This document shows positions 11,299-24,100 of a stretch of 64,000 nt of DNA, one piece after another. The DNA is from Drosophila miranda. Taxonomy: Eukaryota > Arthropoda > Insecta > Diptera > Drosophilidae. Below the pieces are notes generated by a model that searched no databases, was not told the origin of the DNA, and worked only from the letters and a program-made list of their open reading frames with translations. The position numbers and the translations under genes are program-made. The stretch lies in assembly GCF_003369915.1 (NCBI RefSeq), contig NC_046673.1, positions 1,038,001 through 1,102,000 on the forward strand. Reading direction: 5' to 3'. The stretch's first letter is position 1. Every line of letters starts with the position of its first letter.

Positions 11299-14200
11299 AA
11301 GTATCAGTAAATCCCTCTGAAAGATGAGTACCAGTACGCTGAGGATCGGAGAGTGTAGAGCACACACAAACATCTCTAGGTTATAACTAGCATCTAGTGA
11401 GAGCGAGCGAGATGCCAGTATTACTCATTGCGAGCATATGGGGCGCCCTATGATGGCCACAGAGAGAGAGCCAGCCGCGAGCAGCGGTATCTTGCGGATT
11501 GTACAAAGAAACGTCAAATATTTTAGAAGATAAATCAAAGAAAGAGCGGAAAAGAAATAGAAAGCAGGAAGAAGCAGGAAAATAACTACATTTAGAGAGA
11601 ACAAAGAACAAATGGAGACAACAAATGAAAAAAGAGTATAACAAAAATCAAAGAATTTGTAGTCAAAATGCAAAGAAAGAGAAAGAAATACAAAAAACAA
11701 AACACACATAAATTATTTTTTTAAAGAGAGTAACAGAATTGTAAGCTTCATTGTATATCTCCTTATAAATACATACATACTTAAATATATCTCCATTTAG
11801 ATAAGACAATAGTTGGTTTCCGTTTTGGTTACGCAGAGAACTCCATTCAGCATGAACTTCCAATCCAAAACTTTAAGCAATCGAATCAATCAAAGGCCAA
11901 GCACATTCCAGGGTATGTCCAGTAGATGCTCCGCTTCGCTTTCTTTGCACCCATTTTCCACACACTGAGATGTCCTTGGAGTCTCTCGCCTAGTTCCTGA
12001 ACTAAACTGAACTTTGTTCTGAACACTATTGTTTATTTTGTTCCGTATTTTTAAAAAATATTTTATACAACAACCAATTTTGTATATATCTCAAGGATAT
12101 ACATATAAATAAATACATATGTATGTATGTGCACATATATGGATAAAAGACGTTATCCTAGTCACTGAATTCAAGCGAAAGAAAACAGTTTTCGTGAAAC
12201 CACACAAAATAATAACAAAAATGGTTTCAATTGTGTAAATTGTTAAAAAAAAAACAAAATAAGAAAGAATATTTTTTCGAATTGGTTTAGTTTTACTATA
12301 GTTTTTCCCCCAATTTTTCAACAAAAAATCATCACGAGATTGATTATAAAGGAAAATGTTCATGTTCGAAGACACCTGCAACAATGTTGATTCAAAATGG
12401 CAATTTAAAAATTAAAATGAGATAAAACCAACAAAACAAACAAAAACAAAAAAAAATACAAAAAAGTGCAATTAGAATTTTTTAAATGTGGAAGCAAGCC
12501 TCAAACAAACATACAAAAACAAACAAAACTAGAAAGAAAACCAACAAAAGTGCATTCAAAACAAGATTTAAACGAAAATCAAGCAAATTAATAAAAATAT
12601 GAACGTAATCTTAAGATATATTAATTCTTACAGAAAAATGAAGCAACAATATTTATAAGGTAGAGAAACAAACATTTTTTCTTCGAACAAAAGTGAGATG
12701 GCTGTGATAGAATAATTAAGTTTTTTTGACTAATGAAAAAGAAAAACAACCACAAATTGTTATTAAAAGAAAAGAAGATTACAAACCAAGAAAAAAAATA
12801 TTAAAAAAAAGAACAACAACAAAATGTAAATGCAGAAAATCATGAATATTATGATCTATGTATAAAATTAACATTTAGTATTAGCGAACAAACAAAATAT
12901 TTATAAAGAGCAAGAGGCAGAAACGAGAGAGTTGCACTTTCTTTCCGAGCGAAGAGACAGAGAGGATTACTCTCTTGTGCAACTTTCGCTCGCCTGGCTT
13001 TCATTGAATTTATATACATACATACATATGTACATATTTTTATACAGATGTATAAATAGTCTTTTTTTTTTGCGAATTTTCTATTAGTCGCCTCGCCTAA
13101 GCTTTCGTTTTCGTTTCTCTCTTCCGCGGTTTTCTCGCGTTTGTTTTCATTTCACGTCTTTGGCCTAAACAAAATCGGCTCTGTTCCCTCAGAAATGTTA
13201 AGGGTATAACGAGAAAGAAGTGCAGAATGGGGGAGCCCTACGTTCCTAAAGATCGATTTGGCATCGATAAAATACAGCAACAACCCCATTCGAATGCGCG
13301 AAGAACAGTTAAAGTTATATGAAGCGGTTGCCAAGAGTATAGTATCAGGGACATGAATAGGAGGGAGCTATAGAGTTTGCCCCCTCCACTAGAGATCACT
13401 GATCCCATAGAGCTATCCAATCACCATACCCAGAGCATACCCTTGGTTGATACCTAATGAAATATTTTAATTAATTCTTAAGTTTTTTTTTTATAATTTT
13501 ACAATTATGCTTTAGTATTAAATACGATTACGACTATTAATATGATTTTGTGTTATCAACTAGCAGAATTACTGAACCTATGTACGTATATCTAGAGTGA
13601 ACCCATGCATATGTATTTCCATTTTTAGTTAATATTCCTATATATACATATACATACATACAAGCATACATATAGTACCCTGACCGATCCCCTATATTGG
13701 TCGTGTTGCGGATCCACTAGCATTCAAAAAGCTGCGCTGCAACGGCAAAATAAATTATACAAAAACAAGAAATGACCAAAAATAATGTTTATTTCTTTAA
13801 TTTGTCAGTTGGATTTTGAATATACAGATGTACATGCATGCATATACGAATTCGTGCTTTACAAGTATTTACTCGATTGCTGGTTGACTTGTGTTTTTCT
13901 AGGTATTACATCAATCCTACATCAATTGACAATGTCTTACCAAAAGGCTTTGTCCTACGATAAAGCTTACCTAGTTTTAACACGTACATATGTATACTTT
14001 TCTTGGTTTTTGTTTTTTTCTGATTTTTCATCACTTTTCTTTGACGAATTTTCTTCGATTTTCATATCCGTCTGTTCCTCGTTTTATTTTCTGCCTCATG
14101 AAATCATTGCGTTATCGTTTCCCTGGCGATCCGTGAGATCATCCGATCTTTGTGGCTGTCTGTGGCTGCTGACCTAGCTCAGGGCCAGGCTGGTTACTTT

Positions 14201-15880
14201 TGTATTGTTTATACATTTTTGGGGGTCAACATTTATTGAAGAGCAAAGTGAGCGACAAAACACAGCACACACTCACACAGAAATGTTCCGTTGACTGCAT
14301 TCCGTTTTAGAATAAATGTATTATGATTTCTACACCCTGTTCAAGGGCATTATTATTTTCACCTGAAGCCTGCTACACAATCATTCCCTTAGTCGTAACC
14401 TCAGATCTTTCCGCATTTGCCAGCCGAATCGAATAAGCTTCGATACCATATCTATCATAGCTTCGGCCTCCAAAGTTAGCCTTTCCTTATTTTTGTTGTT
14501 GCTTTATTCCGTTGTTGCCAGCGACGCACTCCAGTTTATAGATGGGTCTTTGCCTCGCTTTTTGGCCAATGCCGCCAATACCGTTCATCGCACTCTTCAT
14601 CGTTCGAGCTTGAACCCAATCGGGAGTAGAGCTGCGTTGTTTTTCTTCGCTCGTTTGGCATTGAGCCTCATCAGTATGAGTCTGAGAAAAATATCTATAA
14701 ATTCCATTTTGCGGTATTCTGGCGGATCTGGGGAAAAAACGAGATATAAACGATACAACAGAGCGTTAAATTCGATGAGGGAATTCAAATAATATACAAA
14801 CGTATAAAATCAATGCGATAATGCGGTATACAAAACTGGCAATAATGTGATTAACTCCAAAACTGGCACAATTGAATTATTGATCGATTTCGATCAAAAT
14901 TGGTCAAAAAATCTCAATAGATACATATGTAACATCAATAATCCGCTAGTGGCCTTATTCGATCAATTTTCGTTAGCGTTTATTCGATATCCGACTTCAT
15001 TCTATTCTATCAATTTAATCTCATGATAAATGCGCTTAATCTATTAAAGGTTGCACAAATGGCCTTATGTATGTATTAAATAATTGTTACTGTTAGTTGG
15101 ATAGCTGCGCTTTGTGCGATTAATTACTTTAATCTGGACCGGTGACTGGTGCTTTCCGATATTAGATGCTTTCGAGAAATGGCTGCATTCGATTATCCAC
15201 CCACCTCACGCCATATAATTAGTAATTATAAGCTTATTCGCTATATTATCGCAGAAATTCCGCATAGAAACGCATTTTACCAAAAAACTATAGTCTCAAA
15301 TCGATCAGAGGACAAACATTTTCCAGATGGTGGATCATTGAGGGAACAAAGAGCCTTGACTTCTGCTTAAGACTTATAATTTGCCAACTGAATAATACCT
15401 CTTAATCTATGGACCAGTCGCTAGAATATACATGCAAGTGCATGGGTATGAACATGTGTATGTATATGCATATAGATCAATAATTAATTTTTGTATTGAT
15501 AGGTAATAGTATCGAAAATCGGAAAACGCGCAAGCTTGGGCTTGAACAAATTATCGTTTCATTTCCGTTTTGAGAAAACATGCATTCTGCAAATGATTTA
15601 TCTACAAAGCGATACATATACATCGTATTTATTTATGGATACATATATATATATATATGTATGTATGTACATCCATATATGTATATGTAAACCTGTAGAG
15701 CTAGTTATTGCTGACCTAAGGCTACATAAGTGCTTTTTAAAGAAATATATAGACCGCAAGAAACGAAGAAATCAAGAAGTGGTGGCGAAGGGGGACAAGA
15801 AACTTGTATGTAAGAAACACAATTTACAGAACATTCACACTACCACATAAAAACATACATGAATAGACGATAGATCATAT

Positions 15881-15926
<46 letters not shown>

Positions 15927-16230
15927 TCAGACATATAAACATAACTGTACTAATTTATTTTCCGTTGCGTTTAGTGTGATAATTGATTAGCGAAGGACGT
16001 AGGAGAAGGATTTGCAAATAAACTATAAGAAAACCATAAACCAATTCCATGTATTCAACTTTACTTTTGAGCTGGGATCACAAATCGATTCATTTGTGCA
16101 TTACATGCATTAAATAAAGGATCCGGTATCGAATGGGATCATCAAATAAGTATATATCGATTGGGGCGATTGATAAAAAATTCGAACTGTGGGATTTCCA
16201 GTTATGTGCACATACTATTTATATCCGATT
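11299..16230. other. AT-rich 3' region and intergenic DNA; no gene supported
   Basis: The first part (to about 13.1 kb) is A-rich with AAACAAA and AATAAA-like motifs and looks like a long 3' UTR of the preceding gene. An imperfect inverted repeat lies at 12930-12937 / 12977-12984 (AGTTGCAC / GTGCAACT). From 13.1 to 16.2 kb the DNA is AT-rich with TACATA microsatellites, including an ACATAT run at about 15887-15925. The frames at 13785-14177 and 14493-14792 have no recognisable family, and I leave them uncalled. Confidence 0.5.
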
Positions 16231-16239
16231 CGTTTCCGA

Positions 16240-16500
16240 TCTTATATAGTACAAATATTCTTGATAAGCATGAGGCCAGATGACAGTCTTGTTTGTGGCC
16301 TCCTATGATATCACACTGAACTGAAAGGACGAGTCCAAAAAAAAAAGCAATGTTTCATCAGATACGATGGGGTCAAATTTGGGTCAGATCGGGTCATTAT
16401 TATAGTCAGAATGAAGAACAAAATTTCCCGTGACTGACCTGACTCAATCCTACGTGCTCGATCTCTATCGATCACTAAGATGGCGGAGTGAGCGGGATAT
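16240..16500 (+). mobile_element. Decayed INE-1-like Helitron fragment
   Basis: This is a weak echo of the Helitron copies: ATATTCTTGATAAGCATGA resembles their TATTCTTGATCAGCATCA, and GGGTCATTATTATAGTCAGA resembles their ATAATTATTATAGCCAGA followed by an AAGAA...CAATTTC block. Divergence is clearly greater than between the other copies here, so it is an older insertion or a different subfamily. Ends are not defined. Confidence 0.45.
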
Positions 16501-17073
16501 GTATAACGGCCAGATGGTACTTCGTTGGTGGGAAGATAGAGAAATTCAAAGGAAATGTATTTTAATATATAGAATATTTTCAGTTCATATAGTATAGAGT
16601 ATAGACGGAGTGCAAGAATATATCGTACATATACATATGTATACTGCAGGAGGCACGTGCCACTCACGTTCCAACTCGGTCTAAATTATTTCCGTACGGT
16701 TGTACTCGTATTCCACTGTCTAACATTCCACTGTCTTTCTGGAACAAACTGGAAGGTTGGCGAGACCAGATAGATAGATAGATAGACCAGATTGGCGAGA
16801 CCAGGAAGTGTGAGCGAGATACTTTTCTTGTCTTTAGAGCTGGGCATTGCTGTTGTTGCACCAAGAAGCACAAAGCACCAACACCAACAAAAAAGTGTCT
16901 TTTTAGTTTTTCAGGTTCTCGGGTTCGAGAAGGGTCCACTCACGCCGTGTACTTTGTTATCGTGTTCTCGGGCCCGAGCCCCGGTCGCGAGGCTAGCGCC
17001 GGTTGTGAAGAATAACTGTCGGATTAATAGTGGCAGTTCGGAACAAAGGCGTGCCTAGCATAGCATTCCTACA

Positions 17074-17840
17074 GTTTTTATACCCGATACTCAAAATGAG
17101 TATTGGGGTATATTAGATTTGTGGTGAAAGTGGATGTGTGTAAAATATTTCAAAACTTCGCCCCGCCCACTTCCTCCCCCACAAAGGACGAAAATCTGTG
17201 GCATCCACATTTTTAAGATACGAGAAAACTGAAAACGCAGAATCGTAGAGAATGACCATATCTTTTAGACTGCAGAATATGAATTAGATCATAATATTGT
17301 TATAGCCAGCATCAAGAAAACAATTTCATTCTTTCTCGCCCTGTCTCTCTCTAACACACAGGTTTCATGTTCGGCCTTGCCTATTGCAAAATATGAGTTC
17401 CTAGATCTCAGAGAATATTAAGGCAAGAACAACCAAATTTAGTATCCGCACTCCTGTTAGATCTCACTATAAAACGTATATCTAAAAATTTCGCCCCACC
17501 TCCTTCCGCCCCCACAAAAGACGAAAATCTGTTGCATCCACAATATTGAGGATTCGAGAAAACTAAAAACGCAGAATCATAGATAACGACAATATCTATC
17601 CGGTTGCGGAATCTGGATCAGATTGGATAATTTGTATAGCCAAAAGGAACAAATCAATTTGCACTGGCTACGCAGCGCCCGACGTCACGCTCAGACTGAT
17701 TTTCTGTCTCTCTCGCACGCACTCCTTGTCGTGTCGTTTAATATTAGCGGCGTCTGCCGGAGGAGAGCCATACTGACTTAGTATCGGGTATAACTGTAGA
17801 GTTGCGGTGTCCGCAGCAACTCACAACGTTCCCCCTCGTT
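17074..17840 (+). mobile_element. DINE-1/INE-1-type Helitron, copy 2, internally deleted
   Basis: It has the same head (TTTTTATACCCGATACTC) and tail (CCGCAGCAAC...CCCCCTCGTT) as copy 1. After GTGGATGTGTGTAA it jumps straight to AATATTTCAAAACTTCGCCC, so the block holding CCGACCCCATAAAG, CAGCATCAATAGCC and the CTGTCCGTCC string is missing (roughly 200 bases). The right end lies about 120 bases past the stop-codon side of Vml. Confidence 0.85.
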
Positions 17841-17958
17841 TAGACTGTATTAGTAGCGTTGTGTAACCGGGAAAGCATAACTTTTTGAAAATTGATCAAT
17901 ATTTTTTCCCTTCAACTTTATTGCTATAATTTCTCTATAATGCCATCGCGAAATTCTC

Positions 17959-19698
17959 TTAGTATTGCAAGCCTTGACTGCAAGGAGCCTTCTGGAACAC
18001 ACCCTGGCAGCTGAAAACGTAGTTTTTAGGACAGGGCTGAGCGGGAATGGAGGTCGGGGATGGGGGTCCGCCGTAGCCGGACGATGCGGATCCGTAAGCA
18101 GTCCTTGCCGATCCCAGCATATCCCCCATGCGAGCGTAGCCAGAGTATTTCGGCGCGGAATACGTGGGAGCGGTGGGAGCTGAATAGCTTGATGACGCAG
18201 GCGCTGAGTAGGAAGGATAAGAAGACTTGGGTGCTGAATAACTTGGAGCGGCAGGTGCTGAATAGCCTGTTGTTGTAGGCGCTGAGAAGGATTGAGCTGC
18301 TGAGGATGAATAAGAAGACTTGGGTGCTGAATTGCTGGGAGCAGAGTACGAAGGGGCTGCGGGTGCGGAATAAGATGAAGTCGCAGGTGCCGAATAACTT
18401 GGACTAGCAGGTGCTGAATAGCTTGGAATGGCAGGCGCTGAATAACTTTGGCCGGCCGGTGCCGAATATGTTGGTGCGGCAGGCGCTGAATAACTTGGAG
18501 ATGCAGGAGCAGAATAGCTTGGATCCGCAGGCGCTGAATAGCTTGGAGCAGCAGGTGCTGAATAAGTTTGAGCGGCAGGCGCTGAATAACTTTGCGTGGC
18601 CGGTGCTGAATAAGTTGGAGCTGCAGGTGCTTTATAGCTTGGAGCCGCAGGAGCTGAGTAACTTGGAGCGGCAGTTGCTGAATAGCTTGAAGCGGGCGCC
18701 AAGTATGATGACGGTGCTGTTGATGAATACGAAGACTTGGGTGCTGAATAACTTTGAGCCGAAGGTGTTGAATAACTTTGAGCCGCAGGTGCTGAATAAT
18801 TTGGTGACGCAGGTGCTGAATAGCTGGGAGCGGCAGGTGCTGAATAACTTTGAGCCGCAGGTGCTGAATAGCTCGGAGCCGCAGGTGCTGAATAAGTGGG
18901 AACGGGAGGTGGGGCATAGTTGGGAGCGGCTGGTCTTGAATAGCTGGGAGCGGCAGGAGCAGAATAATTCGGAGCGGCAGGTGCTGAATAACTTTGAGCC
19001 GCAGGCGTAGAATAACTTGGAGCGGCTGGTGCTGAATAGCTCGGAGTGGCAGGTGCTGAATAACTTTGAGCCGCAGGTGCTGAATAGCTCGGAACCGCAG
19101 GTGCTGAATAACTTTGAACCACAGGTGCTGAATAAGTTGGAACGGCAGGTGGTGCAAAGTTGGGAGCGGCTGGTCTTGAATAGCTGGGAGTGGCAGGAGC
19201 AGAATAACTTGGAGCGGCAGGTGCTGAATAGCTCGGAGTGGCAGGTGCTGAATAACTTTGAGCGGCAGGCGTAGAATAACTTGGAGCGGCAGGTGCTGAA
19301 TAGCTGGGAGCGGCAGGTGCGGAATAGCTCGGAGCAGCAGGCACCGAGTATGTTGGAGCTGCTGATGATGAATAAGAAGACTTGGGTGCTGAATAGCTCG
19401 GAACTGCAGGTGCTGAATAGTTTGGAGCCGCTGGTCCTGAGTACGATGGGGTTGCAGGTGCTGAATAGGATGGAGCCGCAGGCGCTGAGAAGCTGGATTG
19501 GGAATTGTAGATGACGGGCGCGGCATATGCTTGGGCAGGAATGCCCGACGACGATCTTGCATGACGGTCATCGAGCTCGGTTTCAGGGATGAGCAAGTCC
19601 TCGAAATCCTGCTTATAATATTCGGACAGAGACTCCGCTGAGACCAGGGCCAACAGGCATCCGATTGCCAGGAGTGATGGGAGGCGCGGTCCGCTCAT
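17959..19698 (-). CDS. Vml: Vitelline membrane-like eggshell protein (Vml)
   Basis: A 579-residue secreted protein in a single exon. A signal peptide (hydrophobic LLAIGCLLALVSA, cleavage near residue 21) is followed by an acidic linker and about 55 copies of an octapeptide of the type PSYSAPAA, broken by APKSSYSSSAA-type spacers. The C-terminus carries CPKNYVFSCQGVFQKAPC, which fits the vitelline-membrane domain spacing C-X7-C-X8-C (Cys556, 564, 573). D. melanogaster Vml has the same design and almost the same length. It is laid down by follicle cells in the vitelline membrane and is known there as a substrate of Pipe sulfation, which sets dorsal-ventral polarity. The Tyr and Ser residues of the repeats are the obvious modifiable positions. 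Repeats are also organised in a 240-base higher-order unit. The long open frames on both strands across it come from the repeat. Confidence 0.92.
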   Translation of the reverse strand: MSGPRLPSLLAIGCLLALVSAESLSEYYKQDFEDLLIPETELDDRHARSSSGIPAQAYAAPVIYNSQSSFSAPAAPSYSAPATPSYSGPAAPNYSAPAVPSYSAPKSSYSSSAAPTYSVPAAPSYSAPAAPSYSAPAAPSYSTPAAQSYSAPATPSYSAPAAPSYSAPATPSYSRPAAPNFAPPAVPTYSAPVVQSYSAPAVPSYSAPAAQSYSAPATPSYSAPAAPSYSTPAAQSYSAPAAPNYSAPAAPSYSRPAAPNYAPPPVPTYSAPAAPSYSAPAAQSYSAPAAPSYSAPASPNYSAPAAQSYSTPSAQSYSAPKSSYSSTAPSSYLAPASSYSATAAPSYSAPAAPSYKAPAAPTYSAPATQSYSAPAAQTYSAPAAPSYSAPADPSYSAPASPSYSAPAAPTYSAPAGQSYSAPAIPSYSAPASPSYSAPATSSYSAPAAPSYSAPSNSAPKSSYSSSAAQSFSAPTTTGYSAPAAPSYSAPKSSYPSYSAPASSSYSAPTAPTYSAPKYSGYARMGDMLGSARTAYGSASSGYGGPPSPTSIPAQPCPKNYVFSCQGVFQKAPCSQGLQY

Positions 19699-19752
19699 GT
19701 TCGATGATGGTCGATCTAAAAATGTAAACTGAAATCAGGTGGCAGGGCAGTT

Positions 19753-19760
19753 CTTATATA
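19753..19760 (-). promoter_or_regulatory. TATA box of Vml
   Basis: On the minus strand the sequence reads TATATAAG, 55-62 bases upstream of the Vml ATG. That would place the start of transcription about 25-30 bases before the ATG, a short leader typical of tightly timed follicle-cell eggshell genes. Confidence 0.6.
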
Positions 19761-20669
19761 AACAAAAAGAGATATAAAATCAGCAAAAATTTCGAAATCA
19801 CGAAAAATTGCGCAAGTCGAAATCTGGCATGACTATTTTTTAATTCACTAGAATCGATCAGTTTTCAAAGCCATTTCACCTTACCCACTAATTGTTGACT
19901 CGGCGTTTCGGGATAAAAATCCAAAGTAGACCAGTTTCATACCCTGTTAGTAATTAATATGAGAACGTTTTGCACATTTACATTCGAAATATAAGTAAAT
20001 AAAATATTACCTTAGATAGATATATAGATAATTTTATAAAAATAGTACAGCAGCACCTCACAGCTTAGAAAACTGTTTTCAGACACGTAGGGTAAGTCCC
20101 ATTACATTTTCATTTCTTCTTCTTATTTGTTGTATGACTTTAGAGATTAGACAAATACACATGAAATCCGCCGTCCCTTAAAATAGTAGTGTAGACATAG
20201 CCCAAGAAATGTTATATTTAATATGATCATGATGGCATTAAATTATTTCTGATCATACAAACTGATGCACTTTTCTCGGTGCATTGTAAATTTCAGAAGG
20301 AAACTCAATGGTCTCCCACATTCAGAATTAAAAGTAATGCTTTCGCGATGACTAATTTTAAAAATAGAGCAGTTAGGGTGTATTTTTCTCCTGCTCGATG
20401 GGTTTTTTCTTGTCAGTATGATAAATAAGTAGTTGCATGACCGTTCCAACAATTGTTAAAATATAAATTGCAGGCAAAGTTTTGTTTTTACTGTGTCAGC
20501 AAAACATATAAACAAATATGTATGTACGTAAAAGTATTAAAATTCGGTCAACGTTGGAATGCTGAAGCGTCAATACGTGGCTTCAATTTGTATATTCAAC
20601 AAAATGTTTCCATTTACAAAAAGAGTTTTAAGCGAAAAAAACGAATTTTTAAATGAAATTGCAGCACTG
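19761..20669. other. Intergenic AT-rich DNA between Vml and Grp170
   Basis: The two genes are divergent. The Vml-proximal part should hold its follicle-cell control elements. I see no coding exon; frames here are short and AT-rich. Confidence 0.5.
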
Positions 20670-20675
20670 TTTTCA

Positions 20676-20701
20676 TATCGATATGTCATCGATAGCAGCT
20701 G
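20676..20701 (+). promoter_or_regulatory. DRE and E-box cluster, likely Grp170 promoter
   Basis: A perfect TATCGATA (20676-20683), a second ATCGATA (20688-20694) and CAGCTG (20696-20701) lie together, the usual mix for a TATA-less housekeeping fly promoter. A 5' UTR exon would follow, ending at the donor GTAAGT (20932). A 200-base intron leads to the acceptor at 21131, five bases before the Grp170 ATG. Confidence 0.6.
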
Positions 20702-21135
20702 GTAGCGACCTCTGGCGGCGACGACAACCCCCAAATCAACACGTCAACGATTTCTTCTTCTTGCATCGCTCAGCACCTGAACGTCGGCGCGACTTTTCGC
20801 TAAGTGTTAAATTATTGATGCGTCTTGTGGATCTTAAATTGACATAAAACATTTGTTTCTGACTTTTCCAATCGACGTGCACAGCCCACAGACCCCACTG
20901 TCTGACGACACTGGCCAACTAAAACCGACACGTAAGTAAAAACTACTTAAAAAAAAAAATTGAGCAGGTACAGGGGGAGCGGTGCTTCGACAGCTGCTTG
21001 CGTTGCAAAAAGAGGGAGAAAAAACCAAAAGAATAGCGGAAGAAGTAGGAGGAAATAAATAAAAAGGTTATTGCTCTTCCCATCATGCGACTCAATCTGC
21101 ATTAATTTATAATTTGTATAATTCCGTGCAGAAAA

Positions 21136-24100
21136 ATGGAGCTGCTAGCGAGTGCGGGCCGCTCGTGGCGCACACAGATTCTTATGCTGGGTGTCGTTAC
21201 CGTTCTCGTGGGAATGCTGCATCTGCCCACTGCCCAGTCGGCTGCTGTTATGTCCGTGGACTTGGGTACCGAGTGGATGAAGGTGGGCGTCGTCTCGCCG
21301 GGCGTGCCCATGGAGATTGCTCTGAACCGTGAGTCCAAGCGTAAGACGCCGGCCATTATCGCATTCCGCGATGGCGTTCGCACCGTTGGCGAGGATGCCC
21401 AGACCATTGGCATTCGTGAACCGTCTTCGGCCTACGGCTATTTGCTGGATCTTCTCGGCAAGACCATCGATAACCCCATTGTGGATCTTTACCGGTAAGT
21501 GGATGCCTCTATTTTTGTTTTTTTATGTGTGTGTGCGTGTGAGTCGGTGTGGTTTTGGGCCACGTCAGTGCTTAATGGCCAAGATTAGCTTGAATGACTC
21601 GGACACTCTGTGAATGACTGCCTGCTTTAGAGGACCCTTTTTAATTATAACATTTTTTCGACAACCACAGAAAACGCTTCCCCTACTACAACATTGTCGG
21701 CGACCCGGAACGCAATACGGTGGTGTTCAAGAAAAGCGACACCGAGGAGTTTTCAGTAGAAGAACTCATCGCTCAAATGTTGGTCAAGGCCAAGGAGTAC
21801 GCCCAAATATCCACACAGCAGTCCATAGCCGAATGTGTCCTCACTGTACCCGGTTACTTTGGCCAGGCCGAGCGGGAGGCTTTGCTGGCCGCTGCCCAAC
21901 TGGCCAACCTGAAGGTGCTGCAGCTTATCAACGACTACGCGGCAGTGGCCCTCAACTACGGGGTCTTCCATCGCGGCGAGATCAACGAGACGGCCCAGTA
22001 CTATCTGTTCTACGACATGGGTGCCTATAAGACGTCAGCGGCAGTCGTGAGCTACCAACTGGTAAAGGACAAGCAAACTAAGGAGACGAATCCGGTGGTG
22101 CAGGTGCTGGGCGTGGGATTCGATCGCACGCTGGGTGGTTTGGAGATACAGTTGCGTTTGCGCGACTATCTGGCCACCGAGTTTAATGCGCTAAAGAAGA
22201 CCAAGACGGATGTGACCACCAGTCCCCGGGCCCTGGCCAAGCTTTTCAAGGAAGCCGGGCGGCTGAAGAACGTTTTGTCGGCGAATAACGAACATTATGC
22301 CCAGATCGAGAACCTCCTGGAGGACATCGACTTCAAGCTGCCGGTCTCTCGCGAGAAGCTGGAGGAGATCTGTGCGGATCTGTGGCCACGCACCACCAAT
22401 CCCCTAAAGCAGGCCCTTGCCTCATCCAATCTGAGCCTCGACCTGATCAATCAAGTGATTTTGTTCGGTGGCGGCACGCGCGTGCCCCGTGTCCAGGAGA
22501 CCATCAAGGCTCTTATCAAGCAGGAGCTGGGCAAGAATCTTAATGCCGACGAGTCGGCCACCATGGGCGCTGTTTACAAGGCGGCCGATCTTTCCGCTGG
22601 CTTCAAGGTGAAGAAGTTTGTGGTTAAGGACGCCGTCCTATATCCCCTCCAAGTGGTCTTCGACAGCGTTGCCGCAGATGGCGTTTCTGCGAAGAAGGTA
22701 AAGCGCGTCCTGTTCGGATTGATGAATCCCTATCCCCAGAAGAAGGTGATCACCTTTAACAAGCACTCGGACGACTTTGAGTTCTTTGTGAACTACGGCG
22801 ACCTGGATCGTTACAGCCAAGAGACAGTCGCATCCATGGGCAGCTTGAACATTACGCGTGTGGAAATCAGGCAGGTCAAAGAACTGCTGGAGAGTTTGAA
22901 GAAGGACCTGGTCGAGAACAAGGGAATCAAGGCATATTTCGAGCTCAACGAATCGGGCATCGTCCGGTGCACTGGTGTTGAATATATCTACGACAAGCAG
23001 AAGCCAGACGATGCGGACGAGGACAGCACTCTGGCCAAGCTGGGCAGTACCATCAGCAAGCTTTTCACCAAGAAATCCGACACGGCGGACGATTCAACTG
23101 ATGACATAAAGGACGACGCTGGGCCCGAGGAGTCAACGGGAGGAGCAGGTGAAACACCCAAGACGGAAGATAGCCAGACTGAGAAGCCTGCTGAGGCTGA
23201 GCAGAAGGAGAAGAAGACTACGGACTCTGACCCAGAGGGCGAGGCCAAGGAGAAACCCGACGCTATTAAGCTGGTCACCGTTAAGGCTCCCGTGGCGCAC
23301 AACACCCATGTGCTGTTTACGGCCAACCTGTCCGGGTCCGCCTACGACAGCTCGCTGGCCAAGCTGACGGCCATCAACAAGATCGAGGAGGAGCGTGTGC
23401 GCCTTGAGTCCGCCTTCAACTCTCTCGAGTCGCACATCATCGAGGTGCAGCAGAAGCTGACTGAGGATGCATATGAGAGCTGTGCCACTGCAAAGGAAAA
23501 GGAGAAGCTCCTGGCCGAGTGCAGCACACTGTCCGAATGGCTGTACGAGGATCTCGAAGATCCTAAGCCGGAGATCTACGAGGATAAGTTGCACGAGCTC
23601 AAGAAGCTCTCGGGTGTCTTCCTCGCCCGTCATTGGGAGCACGAAGAACGGCCCGAGGCCACCAAGGCCCTTAAGGGCATGCTCGACGGCGCCGAGAAGT
23701 TCCTGGTCACCGCCCGTAACCTCACCAAGGACACCAATCCCGAAAAAGATGTCTACACCCAAGTGGAGATCGACACCCTCGCCAAGGCAATCGATGAGAG
23801 CAGTGCCTGGCTCAAGACTGAGACCGCCGCCCAGAAGAAGCTCCCACGCAATGCCGATATTAGGTTGTCGGTCAAAGAAATCACCGCCAAGATGAGCCTG
23901 CTGGACCGCGAAGTCAAGTATCTGGTGAACAAGATCAAGATCTGGAAGCCCAAGGTCGCCGACAAGGACAAGAAACCCAAAGAGACTGACAAAGAGAAGG
24001 AGCAAAAGGAGGGAGAAGCTGCTGGCAGCGGCGACGAAGAGCAGATAAAGGAGAACTCTGAGCAGCAGCAGCAGCCAGACGCCGAGCCGGAGCTCACACC

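Noticed and set aside
13785-14177. 130-codon frame with hydrophobic text
   Set aside because: AT-rich, Phe/Ser-rich by composition; no start context or splice support.
18411-19514. Long plus-strand frames (LNSLEWQALNN-type) across Vml
   Set aside because: Antisense shadows of the same repeat.
17850-19571. 573-codon minus-strand frame overlapping Vml, rich in Gln/His/Leu/Pro
   Set aside because: It is the octapeptide repeat read in another frame; the Vml frame has the signal peptide and VM domain.
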